This document shows positions 1 to 7,658 of a stretch of 64,000 nt of DNA, one piece after another. The notes under the pieces were generated by a model that saw nothing but the letters and a program-made list of their open reading frames with translations, was not told where the DNA came from and did not search any database. The number at the start of each line of letters is the position of its first letter. Positions within the stretch are counted from its first letter, which is position 1. The stretch lies in the NCBI GenBank assembly GCA_963817785.1, contig CAWFPL010000008.1, forward strand, positions 682,001 to 746,000. Direction: 5' to 3'. Position numbers and translations under genes: made by a program. Origin of the DNA: JAKALD01 sp963817785. Lineage in GTDB: Bacteria; Pseudomonadota; Gammaproteobacteria; Burkholderiales; SG8-39.

Positions 1-1283
1 CGGATTCCGCTGCCAAGCAGCCCGAGCTGTTCGAGAACAGCGTCGTCGGGCTTGGGGTGCTGCGCGATGGGCGTGTCGTCAAGGCGAACAATCGACTCGC
101 CGAGACCTTTGGGTACGGGATCCGGGAGCTGCTGGCGACGCCGCTGCCTGCCCTGTACCTGTCGGCCGATGCCCTCGAAGCGCTGGAACGGGAAGCGCGA
201 GTCCAGCTCGCGCAGAGAGGCGCCTTTGCCCAGGACGTCCAGCTGCGGCGCAAGGATGGCGCGCATTTCTGGGCCCGATGCGGACTCGATGCGATCGACC
301 GCGATGACCTCTCGAAGGGCCTGCTCTGGACAGTCCTGGATGTCACCGAGATCAAGCAGGCAGAGCAGGCCCTGCGCGAGAGCGCCGCGCAGCTGCGCCT
401 GTTTGCCGATAGCGTGCCCGCCATGAGCATCGTCTACGACGAGAAGCTGCGTTGCCTGTTCGCCAACAAGCGCTTTGCGGAGTACTTCGGCTTGACGACC
501 GGGAGCATCGTCGGCAAACACCTGCGAGAGATCGTCGGCGAGGAGGCCTACCGGGAGATCAAGGTCCATTTCGACCGCGTGCTCCAGGGGTATCCGACCG
601 GGTACGAGCGCACGCGCCGCCTCCCCGATGGAGAATGTCGGCACCTCGACGTCAAGCTCATTCCGCACATCGGCGAACAGGGGCAGGTCCGCGGCCTGTT
701 CGCCGTCACCTCCGACATCACCGAGCGCAAGGAAGAAGAGAACCGGATTCGCCAGCTGGCGCAGCGCGATGCCCTCACCGGCGTCGCGAACCGGCTCCTC
801 TTCGACGAGCACCTTCGGCGCGCGCTGAGCCTCAGCGCACGTGCAGGCCATCTCGTGGCACTGCTTTACATCGATCTCGACAACTTCAAGCCGGTGAACG
901 ACACCTTGGGCCACGTTGCCGGCGATGAGCTCCTGAAAAGCTCCGCCGAAAGGATCACGCAGCAGGTGCGCGAGTCCGATACCGTCGCGCGCCTCGGCGG
1001 CGACGAGTTTGCGGTGATCTTGGCCCATATCACCGGCCCCCAGGACGCGGCCGTGGTCGCGCAGAGAATCCTCGACGCTCTGAGAAAGCCGTTCAGTCTG
1101 CCCCCCGAAGGTCGGGACGTGCGCATCGGCGCGAGCATCGGCATCGCAATTTGCCCCGCCGACGCGTGGCACGCCGAAGCGCTCCTCAAGGCAGCGGACG
1201 CGGCCATGTACCAGGCGAAGCAAGACGGAAACCGCTACAGCTTTTGTGAGCGTTGGTCGCGGCCGGCGGCAGAGCCCTCCTAG
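1..1283 (+). CDS. PAS-PAS-GGDEF diguanylate cyclase (5' end missing)
   Basis: C-terminal part of a sensor diguanylate cyclase, which makes cyclic di-GMP from two GTP. The reading frame is open from base 3, so the gene begins left of the window. Two PAS domains come first: one near bases 20-370 ending in a DVTEIKQAEQ linker, and one near 390-740 ending in TSDITERKEEEN. A GGDEF domain follows. The intact GGDEF active-site motif lies at 996-1010. An RxxD inhibitory site (RESD, 969-980) sits exactly five residues upstream, so an active enzyme with product feedback is expected. No EAL domain follows; the protein ends at the TAG at 1281-1283. The signal sensed by the PAS domains cannot be read from the sequence. 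It is convergent with the livM gene that follows. Confidence 0.93.
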   Translation, partial: DSAAKQPELFENSVVGLGVLRDGRVVKANNRLAETFGYGIRELLATPLPALYLSADALEALEREARVQLAQRGAFAQDVQLRRKDGAHFWARCGLDAIDRDDLSKGLLWTVLDVTEIKQAEQALRESAAQLRLFADSVPAMSIVYDEKLRCLFANKRFAEYFGLTTGSIVGKHLREIVGEEAYREIKVHFDRVLQGYPTGYERTRRLPDGECRHLDVKLIPHIGEQGQVRGLFAVTSDITERKEEENRIRQLAQRDALTGVANRLLFDEHLRRALSLSARAGHLVALLYIDLDNFKPVNDTLGHVAGDELLKSSAERITQQVRESDTVARLGGDEFAVILAHITGPQDAAVVAQRILDALRKPFSLPPEGRDVRIGASIGIAICPADAWHAEALLKAADAAMYQAKQDGNRYSFCERWSRPAAEPS

Positions 1284-1327
1284 CCCCCGCGCGATCCCGG
1301 TCGCTTCTCCTCGGAACCGTTCCTGGT

Positions 1328-2356
1328 TCAGCCGCGCCGCTGCAGGCGCAGCGCGAGCCTGCGTAGGGCTCCGAGCGAGAGCTCGCGTCCGCCGGTAAGG
1401 CCGCTGGGCCGCACGATCAGCACCAGGGCCATCACGGCGCTGACCACCACGATCCGGGTCCCGGACGGGAGAGCGAATTGCCAGCCGTCGATATCGATCC
1501 CGCCTTCGGCGACCGCGAGGAACGAGTCGAGCCCGCTCACGGCGAGCGATCCGATCACCGCCCCCCAGAGGCTCGACGAGCCGCCGACCACGAGCATCGC
1601 GAGCGTCAGCAGCGTGAGCGGGAGGTACATGTCCTGGATCGTGAGCGGCAGCAGGTGGATGAACAGCGCACCGGCAAAGCCGGCGAGCGCTCCCGACAGC
1701 GCGAACGCGAGCAGGCGCTGCCGATAGACCGACACGCCGACCGCCTGCGCCGCCGCCGGGTCCTCGCGCGTGGCGCGCAGCATGCGCCCGAAGCGGCTCT
1801 GCTGGTACAGGTAGGCGGCGCCGACGACGGCGAGCGCGCCGAGCGCCGCTTGCAACAGTCCCGTCGACTCCGGCACCGAAGAGAACGCGCTCGAGCCGGG
1901 GCCGATCCGGTCGTAGAAGTAGAGCAGGTTGTGCGTGATTTCGAGCACCCCGAAGGTGGCGATGCTTGCAGCCAGGCCCGAGAGGCGCATCAGCGGCAGA
2001 CCGACGATCACCGCGAACACGCCGCCTGCCGCCGCCGCGACGAGCAGCGACGGCACGTTGCCGACCGAGGCGTGCAGAAGGAACGGGAACAGGTTCGGCA
2101 TGATCCCGCTTTTCTCGTCCGGGGGAACGCTGAGCACGCCGGCGGTCCAGGCGCCGACCGCCACGAAGCTTATGTGGCCGAACGAGAGCACCCCCGAATT
2201 GCCGACGAACACGTAGATGGCTCCGACCATCGCGACGGCGACGAGCGCGTTGATGAAGTAGACCTGGATCGCGCTCGAGGCGCCCGTCCCGATCGTGGCC
2301 GCGAGCGCGACCAGAATCACGGGTCCGAGCAGCTGCCAGATCGCCCGTTCCCTCAT
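1328..2356 (-). CDS. livM: HAAT-family ABC importer permease LivM (system 1)
   Basis: Inner-membrane permease of a branched-chain amino acid-type (HAAT) ABC importer, about 342 residues. It has many hydrophobic segments and the family region VGNSGVLSFGHISFVAVGAW near the N-terminus. The EAA-like cytoplasmic loop (RATREDPAAAQAVGVSV) that contacts the ATPases is present, followed by a GGSSSLWGAVIGS segment near the C-terminus. The ATG at 2356 overlaps the stop of livH as ATGA, so the two are translationally coupled. It is the last gene of an operon read J-G-F-H-M. The name reflects family membership; the true substrate may be an amide, aromatic acid or other small acid rather than leucine. Confidence 0.93.
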   Translation of the reverse strand: MRERAIWQLLGPVILVALAATIGTGASSAIQVYFINALVAVAMVGAIYVFVGNSGVLSFGHISFVAVGAWTAGVLSVPPDEKSGIMPNLFPFLLHASVGNVPSLLVAAAAGGVFAVIVGLPLMRLSGLAASIATFGVLEITHNLLYFYDRIGPGSSAFSSVPESTGLLQAALGALAVVGAAYLYQQSRFGRMLRATREDPAAAQAVGVSVYRQRLLAFALSGALAGFAGALFIHLLPLTIQDMYLPLTLLTLAMLVVGGSSSLWGAVIGSLAVSGLDSFLAVAEGGIDIDGWQFALPSGTRIVVVSAVMALVLIVRPSGLTGGRELSLGALRRLALRLQRRG

Positions 2357-3246
2357 ACGCGCTCCACCGGTCCGCGCCTGCGGCTGAACAGCCCGCCGGG
2401 GCGGATCAGCAGGACGACGATCACCAGGCCGAAGAGAAACGACGGCAGGTACTGGCTCTGGTTGGTCGGCAGCGCTCCGCCGAGAAAGCCCGAGACGAAG
2501 CCGATCGCGAAGCCGCCGAGGGTGGCCGAGGAGAGCCGGCTCATTCCGCCGACGACGACGCCGGCCAGAACGATGATCGTGTCGCGCAGCGCGAAGCCGG
2601 CGGTCACGAGGGGGTTCTGCACGGTCAGCATGACCGCCACCACCGCGGCGAGCGCGCCCGAGACGAGCACGGCCGCGGTGATCACCCGGTTCGCCCTGAC
2701 CCCGAGCGCGCGCGCCGTACGGAAATCCATGGCGGCGGCGCGCATATGCAGGCCGACGTTGGTGCGGACGAGCAGGAGCACGAGGGCGAGCAGACACAGC
2801 GCGGCGGCCACGATCGCGACGATCGTGATCTTGCGGATATCGACATGGCCGATGGCGATCGGCAGGTTGAGGTAGGCGAGCGAGGCGGCGGTCTTGCCCA
2901 GCGCGCCGAACCAGAGCAGCGCGACGCTCTGCATCAGGAAGGCCACCGCGAACGTCGCGACGAGCATCACCGCGGGACGCTCCGTGCGCAGCGGCCGAAA
3001 GACGACCCACTCCATGACGAGCGAGAGCGCGATGACTACGCCGAAGCAGAGCACGATCCCCGCCCACACCGGCCAGCCCCGCTCGGAGGCGACCGCGAGC
3101 GCGAAGGCGCCCGCCATGATCAGCTGCCCGTAGGCGAAGTTGACCAGCCGCAGGACGCCGAAGACGAGCCCGATGCCGACCGCCATCAGGGCGTAGATCG
3201 CGCCCAGGCCGACGGCGTCAACCAGTGTCTGCCAGGTGATGCTCAC
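2353..3246 (-). CDS. livH: HAAT-family ABC importer permease LivH (system 1)
   Basis: Second permease of importer system 1, 297 residues with about eight predicted membrane helices. The N-terminal stretch GAIYALMAVGIGLVFGVLRL, followed by VNFAYGQLIMAGAF, is the typical LivH signature. The GGMSRLSSATLGGFAIGF segment near the C-terminus corresponds to the permease-ATPase contact and pore region. The start overlaps the stop of livF by four bases (3243-3246), and the stop overlaps the start of livM. Tight coupling with both neighbours supports a single transporter complex. Confidence 0.93.
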   Translation of the reverse strand: MSITWQTLVDAVGLGAIYALMAVGIGLVFGVLRLVNFAYGQLIMAGAFALAVASERGWPVWAGIVLCFGVVIALSLVMEWVVFRPLRTERPAVMLVATFAVAFLMQSVALLWFGALGKTAASLAYLNLPIAIGHVDIRKITIVAIVAAALCLLALVLLLVRTNVGLHMRAAAMDFRTARALGVRANRVITAAVLVSGALAAVVAVMLTVQNPLVTAGFALRDTIIVLAGVVVGGMSRLSSATLGGFAIGFVSGFLGGALPTNQSQYLPSFLFGLVIVVLLIRPGGLFSRRRGPVERV

Positions 3247-3956
3247 GAAAGGTAGGCGGCGACCATCTTCGCGGTATCCGCCGCGTCACGCGGCGTCAAG
3301 CTGAGGCGAAGCTCGCCGTTGGCGATGACGTAGCTCCGGTCGGCGAGGCTGACGGTTCGCTGCGCCCGCTGCTCGACCAGCAGCACGGTGAGGCCGCGCT
3401 CGCGCACCGTTCGCAGCGTCTCGAAGACGACGTTGACCATGGTCGGCGAAAGGCCGAGCGAGGGCTCGTCGAGCAGCAGCACGTCGGGCCGTGCGATGAG
3501 GGCGCGGGCGATCGCGAGCTGCTGCTGCTGGCCGCCCGAGAGCGCACCCGCTTGCCGGCGCGCGAACTGGCCGAGCACCGGGAACAGCCCGTACAGATCC
3601 TCAAGGTCCCCGGCGATCCCCTCGCTCGACCGGCGAGCGGCGAGCCCGAGGCGGAGGTTCTCCTGCACGCTCAGCTCGCCGAAGATGCGGCGGCCTTCGG
3701 GGACCAGCGCGATCCCGCGCCGGGCGATGGACTCGGGCGAGCCGCCGCGCAGCCGGGCGCCGCCGAGCAAGACCTCGCCGCCGTGAATCGGCACCAGCCC
3801 CATGATCGCGTTCAGCGTCGTCGACTTCCCGGCGCCGTTCGGGCCGATCAGCCCGACGATCTCGCCCTTGCGGATGTCGATCGACAGCCCGCGCACCGCG
3901 CGGACGGCGCCGTAGCGCACCTCCAGGTCTCGAAGCTCGAGCATCGCATCGCTCAT
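3243..3956 (-). CDS. livF: HAAT-family ABC importer ATPase LivF (system 1)
   Basis: Cytoplasmic ATPase subunit, 237 residues. Walker A is GPNGAGKST, the ABC signature is LSGGQQQQLAIARAL, and Walker B is VLLLDEPSLGLSP, followed by an H-loop region in which the usual histidine position reads LVEQRAQR, as in other LivF proteins. The short LivF form, without the extra C-terminal arm of LivG, distinguishes it from its neighbour. It lies 21 bases after livG and overlaps livH. It works with LivG to power LivHM. Confidence 0.93.
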   Translation of the reverse strand: MSDAMLELRDLEVRYGAVRAVRGLSIDIRKGEIVGLIGPNGAGKSTTLNAIMGLVPIHGGEVLLGGARLRGGSPESIARRGIALVPEGRRIFGELSVQENLRLGLAARRSSEGIAGDLEDLYGLFPVLGQFARRQAGALSGGQQQQLAIARALIARPDVLLLDEPSLGLSPTMVNVVFETLRTVRERGLTVLLVEQRAQRTVSLADRSYVIANGELRLSLTPRDAADTAKMVAAYLS

Positions 3957-3977
3957 GCCCCTAGAGCAACCTCTCGC

Positions 3978-4709
3978 TCACGACGCCGTCTCGGTCACCG
4001 GCGCCTCGCCGAGGTAAGCGGCGGCGACGTCGAGGTTGGCGCGCACCTCGGCGGGCGGGCCCTCGGCGAGCGTCTTTCCCTGGTCGAGCACCTGGATCCA
4101 GTCGCACACGTCCATGATCAGCGCCATGTTGTGGTCGATCAGCAGGACGCCGGCGCCATGCTCGTCGCGCACCGAGCGGATGACCGCGGCGAAGGCAGGG
4201 ACCTCCGCCTCGGGCAGCCCGGCCGCAGGCTCGTCCATGAGCACGTACTTCGGCTCCGTCGCGAGCGCCCGCGCGACGCCGAGGCGCCGCTCGTGCCCAT
4301 GTGCGAGCACCGCAGCCGGCATGTCCGCGTAGGCGGCGAGGTCGAGGCGCTCGAGCAGGTCGCCGGCACGCCGCCGCGCTTCACGCGGGCCGGCGCCGAC
4401 CCCGAGCGCGGCGACCTCCACGTTCTCGCGCACGCTCAGCGAGCGGAACGCGTGGCTGTGCTGGAAGGTGCGAGTGAGGCCGGCGCGGCCGCGCCGATGC
4501 GGCGTCCAGCGCGTCACGTCGCGCCCCTCGAACTCGATCGTCCCCGAGGACGGGAAGTCGAAGCCGGTGAGCAGGTTCACGAGCGTGGACTTCCCCGCGC
4601 CGTTCGGGCCGATCAGCCCGACCACCTCGTGGCGCGAGAGCTCGAGCGAAACCGACTGAAGCGCCACGACGCCCTCGAAGGAGCGGGAAACCGCGGCCGC
4701 CCGGAGCAT
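3978..4709 (-). CDS. livG: HAAT-family ABC importer ATPase LivG (system 1)
   Basis: Second ATPase of system 1, about 243 residues from the ATG at 4709; the adjacent GTG at 4712 is also possible. The protein begins MLRAAAVSRSFEGVVALQSV, and the longer upstream frame is not conserved-looking. It has Walker A GPNGAGKST, and RTFQHSHAFRSLSVRENV, the Q-loop region typical of LivG. The signature region is unusual: AAVLAHGHERRLGVARALA takes the place of a canonical LSGGQ, and degenerate signatures are common in LivG. Walker B is YVLMDEPAAGLPEAE, and the H-loop is LLIDHNMALIM. Confidence 0.9.
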   Translation of the reverse strand: MLRAAAVSRSFEGVVALQSVSLELSRHEVVGLIGPNGAGKSTLVNLLTGFDFPSSGTIEFEGRDVTRWTPHRRGRAGLTRTFQHSHAFRSLSVRENVEVAALGVGAGPREARRRAGDLLERLDLAAYADMPAAVLAHGHERRLGVARALATEPKYVLMDEPAAGLPEAEVPAFAAVIRSVRDEHGAGVLLIDHNMALIMDVCDWIQVLDQGKTLAEGPPAEVRANLDVAAAYLGEAPVTETAS

Positions 4710-4764
4710 CACCCCGGGCCGCCGTGAATCCCTCCAGCCGGTCCTGCTGTCGGTCAATCCAGGC

Positions 4765-5952
4765 CTAGTGGATCGTCGGCACGACCTTGGCGACGATCTC
4801 GCCGACGACCTTCGGCACATTGTTCTGGATCTCGATCACGCGGTACTGCCGCCCGAACACCGTGTGCCAGCGCGGCGAGAAGCTGACCAGACCCGACAGC
4901 GTCGGCACCTTCCTGAACTTCTCCATCACCGCCGCCAGGGCCGCGCCTTTCGTCGACTTCGCCCGCTTGATCGCGGTGGCCACGCCATCGATCGCCGCGG
5001 AGCCGGTGACGAAGCCGCCGGTACCGGCGAGCTGGGGGTTCTCCTTCTTGAGCTGCGCCGCCAGCGCATTCACCGCCGGGTTCGGATCGTCTCCGAACGC
5101 CGACGCGAACGTGACGAAGTAATAGTTCGTCACCTCCGGGCTCTTCGGCAGCCAGTAGGTGCCGTCGCCGGCCCACGAATTCAGGATCGGCGTGTTGTTG
5201 CCGAGCGAGCGCAGCCCGGAGATGAGCGTCGGCAGGGCCCCGAACGCGCCCGCCGTCGAGGTCACGATGACGTCGGGCTTGACGCCGTTCAAGCGGCTGA
5301 CGACGTTCTGGACGTTGTTGCCGCCGAGCGACTGGTAGCTCTCCTCGTCGACGATCTTGCCGCCCAGCTGCGTAAAGCGGGCCTTGAAGGCTTCCACCAC
5401 GTTTTTGAAGTAGACGATCACGGTGTCGGTCGCGAGCGCGGCCGTCTTCCAGCCCTTCTGCCACGCGTACTGGGCCATCGCCGAGCCCTCGTCCTGGGCG
5501 ACGTTGCCGAACGAGAAGGCGAGCTTGCCCTTGGGGCCGAACCGCTTGGGTCCCATCTGATCGGTGCCGATGCAAGCCGCGACCGCGAGCACACCCTTGT
5601 TGATCGCCTCCTGAACGACGGGGGCCGCATAGTCGACGTCGCAGGTGGTGAAGATCACGTTCGCGCCTTCGGCGAGCAGCTTGATCGCGCACGACTTCGC
5701 GATCCCGGGCTTGTTGCCCTGGGTGTCGCAGGTGATGATCTTGAGCGGCCTGCCGAGAACACCGCCCTTGGCGTTGACCTGACCGACGCGGATCTCCGCC
5801 GCGGCGAGCGCCGGCCTGTCGAACGGGGCCATGGCGCCCATGCCGTCGTACGCCCAGCCGATGGTGATCGGCTGCGCGGCCCCGGCGGCGCCCGCAGTGC
5901 CGATGAGTGCGGCGGCCGCAGCGAGTGCGGCCCACTTGTTAGCCTTTTTCAT
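4765..5952 (-). CDS. HAAT-family periplasmic substrate-binding protein (system 1)
   Basis: First gene of the system 1 operon, 395 residues. The N-terminus (MKKANKWAALAAAAALIGTA, then GAAGAAQP) is a Sec signal peptide with a likely AxA cleavage near residue 25. The mature protein has the type I periplasmic binding fold of the LivJ/amide-urea binding family, starting ITIGWAYDGMGAMAPFDRPA. The start is fixed by the signal peptide and by purine-rich AGGAGG/AGGAG sequences just upstream on the minus strand. The GAYDGMG opening and the conserved CDTQGNKPGIAKSCA region differ from true LivJ, so leucine binding should not be assumed. About 55 bases separate it from livG. Confidence 0.9.
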   Translation of the reverse strand: MKKANKWAALAAAAALIGTAGAAGAAQPITIGWAYDGMGAMAPFDRPALAAAEIRVGQVNAKGGVLGRPLKIITCDTQGNKPGIAKSCAIKLLAEGANVIFTTCDVDYAAPVVQEAINKGVLAVAACIGTDQMGPKRFGPKGKLAFSFGNVAQDEGSAMAQYAWQKGWKTAALATDTVIVYFKNVVEAFKARFTQLGGKIVDEESYQSLGGNNVQNVVSRLNGVKPDVIVTSTAGAFGALPTLISGLRSLGNNTPILNSWAGDGTYWLPKSPEVTNYYFVTFASAFGDDPNPAVNALAAQLKKENPQLAGTGGFVTGSAAIDGVATAIKRAKSTKGAALAAVMEKFRKVPTLSGLVSFSPRWHTVFGRQYRVIEIQNNVPKVVGEIVAKVVPTIH

Positions 5953-6107
5953 GCTCCTGCTTCCTCCTCGTTTTGCGTCGCGCCGGGAAAAGCGCGACGA
6001 CCACTGCGTTTGAGCGCTACAAGCCAAGTCTGACAGGCTCCCGGCGGCTCGACAAGGTAGGCACCGCGGCGCATGCGCTGCAACTGGCAGTTTGTTGGTG
6101 CCTAGAT

Positions 6108-7658
6108 TCAATGCAGTGTCGGCAGGCCGAGTGCCTGCCAGCGTTCGTCCAGCGCTCCGCCCGTGGCATCGCGCAGCGCGGCGTCTCGCAGCGAGGCGAG
6201 CTCCTGGGCGGCGGCGGGACGCGTCCCCAGGATGCCGGCGGCAAGCATCAGGCGGTCGAAGCGGCTGCTGCCGCGCTGATGGGTATCGCTGTAGCCCTTG
6301 ACCACGCGCCGGCAGGCAAGCACTTCGACCGCCAGCGCATAGTCCTGCGCGAGCGCCTGGTGCACGCTGCGCAGCCAGGCCTCGATGTGATCGAGCTCGC
6401 GCGCATGCCGCAGACTGCCGCGGCGCCAGCGGCGCAGCCCCGCGACGAGGCGCAGCTGCGCGTGGCCGGACACGGTGTCGGAGTGCACGCGCCAGCCGTG
6501 GTCGAGCCGCCTGGCCAGCCATTTGCTCAGCCGCGGCGCAGCCATGATCCAGGCGCCGAGACCTCGCGGCAACGCGGCGCAGAACTCCTCGAGCCGCGGG
6601 TGGAAGTACTCCTCGGTGCCGACGACCTCGCCCGCGCCGGCGCCGACCTCGCGCCGCACGCGCTCGAAGCGTTCGCCGCGCGTCTTCAGGTCGGCGACGC
6701 GGATGATGTCGTCATAGGACATCGCGACCGCCACCCAGCGCGCGGCTTCCACCGTCAACGCGTAGCCGTGCCGCGCGCCGCCGGCCGCGACGTCGGCGGC
6801 GAGCAGGGCCGCCATCCGGTCGAGATATTCGCGGCCATAGACCAGGTCCTGGTAGTCGATCACGCGCTGCAGCCCCTCGCCGAGCATCGCCCAGGCCGGC
6901 TGCGGGAAGCGCTCGCGGATGCGCTCCAGCAGCGGCTGCACGGCTTCGCTTGCCGCGCGCTCGGGCAGCGCGCGCGGCGCGGTCTGCATCGCGCCGGATC
7001 CGGCCGGCTCGGCGCGCAGCGGCTCATGCGCAATTTCCGCCCCGGCGCGCAGGGCGCGCAGGCTGGCGTCCACGCCCACCCGGCCGCGCCGCACCGTGGC
7101 CTCGAACGCGTCCTGCCCGAACGGCAGCGCGCCGCTGCCGGCGAGCGCGCCGAACAGGCTGGCGGAGATCACGCTGCCCTGGCGCACGGCCAGCGCCTGC
7201 ATGTCGTCGTGGATCAGGCGCTTGGCCTGGGCCCGCACCGCCTCGATGACCGTGGCGGCGTCGGCGATGCCGTTACCGGGGACCGATTTCTCCTGCACCG
7301 AGTAGGCCCGGTGCGAGCTCGCGATCACCGTCGTGCGATCCGGCGTGACCAGGCCGCGCTGCGCCGCGCGGCCGGCCTCCATCAGCTCGGCGGCGATCAG
7401 GATGTCGACCTCGCCGGGTACCGGCATCTGCGCGAGCACCGGCAGGACGCCGTCGCTGCGCCTGGCCTGCGGCGGCAGCAGCTCGATGTAGTAGACCGTC
7501 GCGCCGGTGCGCTGCGCAACCCCGGCCACCGAAGTGGCTTGCGCAATCCAGCCCGCCTCCTCGGCCATTTCGACGATCCAGTCGACGAGTACGCCGCCGC
7601 CTTGTCCACCCAAAGCATGGATCGCGATCGCGGTCGGACGCAGCGTGTCGGCGGCCAT
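6108..7658 (-). CDS. Indolepyruvate oxidoreductase subunit beta-like protein with long C-terminal domain
   Basis: About 516 residues. The first 200 match the 2-oxoacid oxidoreductase gamma/beta domain found in IorB: AIAIHALGGQGGGVLVDWI, then TSVAGVAQRTGATVYYIELL and the QGSVISASLFGALAGSGALP stretch. The remaining 300 residues form an extra domain (GYALTVEAARWVAVAMSYDD, FHPRLEEFCAALPRGLGAW) seen in long IorB-like proteins of proteobacteria. Its role is unknown to me. The ATG at 7658 shares one base with the stop of the upstream alpha gene (TGATG). The pair would decarboxylate an aryl-2-oxoacid to an acyl-CoA, reducing ferredoxin. Confidence 0.85.
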   Translation of the reverse strand: MAADTLRPTAIAIHALGGQGGGVLVDWIVEMAEEAGWIAQATSVAGVAQRTGATVYYIELLPPQARRSDGVLPVLAQMPVPGEVDILIAAELMEAGRAAQRGLVTPDRTTVIASSHRAYSVQEKSVPGNGIADAATVIEAVRAQAKRLIHDDMQALAVRQGSVISASLFGALAGSGALPFGQDAFEATVRRGRVGVDASLRALRAGAEIAHEPLRAEPAGSGAMQTAPRALPERAASEAVQPLLERIRERFPQPAWAMLGEGLQRVIDYQDLVYGREYLDRMAALLAADVAAGGARHGYALTVEAARWVAVAMSYDDIIRVADLKTRGERFERVRREVGAGAGEVVGTEEYFHPRLEEFCAALPRGLGAWIMAAPRLSKWLARRLDHGWRVHSDTVSGHAQLRLVAGLRRWRRGSLRHARELDHIEAWLRSVHQALAQDYALAVEVLACRRVVKGYSDTHQRGSSRFDRLMLAAGILGTRPAAAQELASLRDAALRDATGGALDERWQALGLPTLH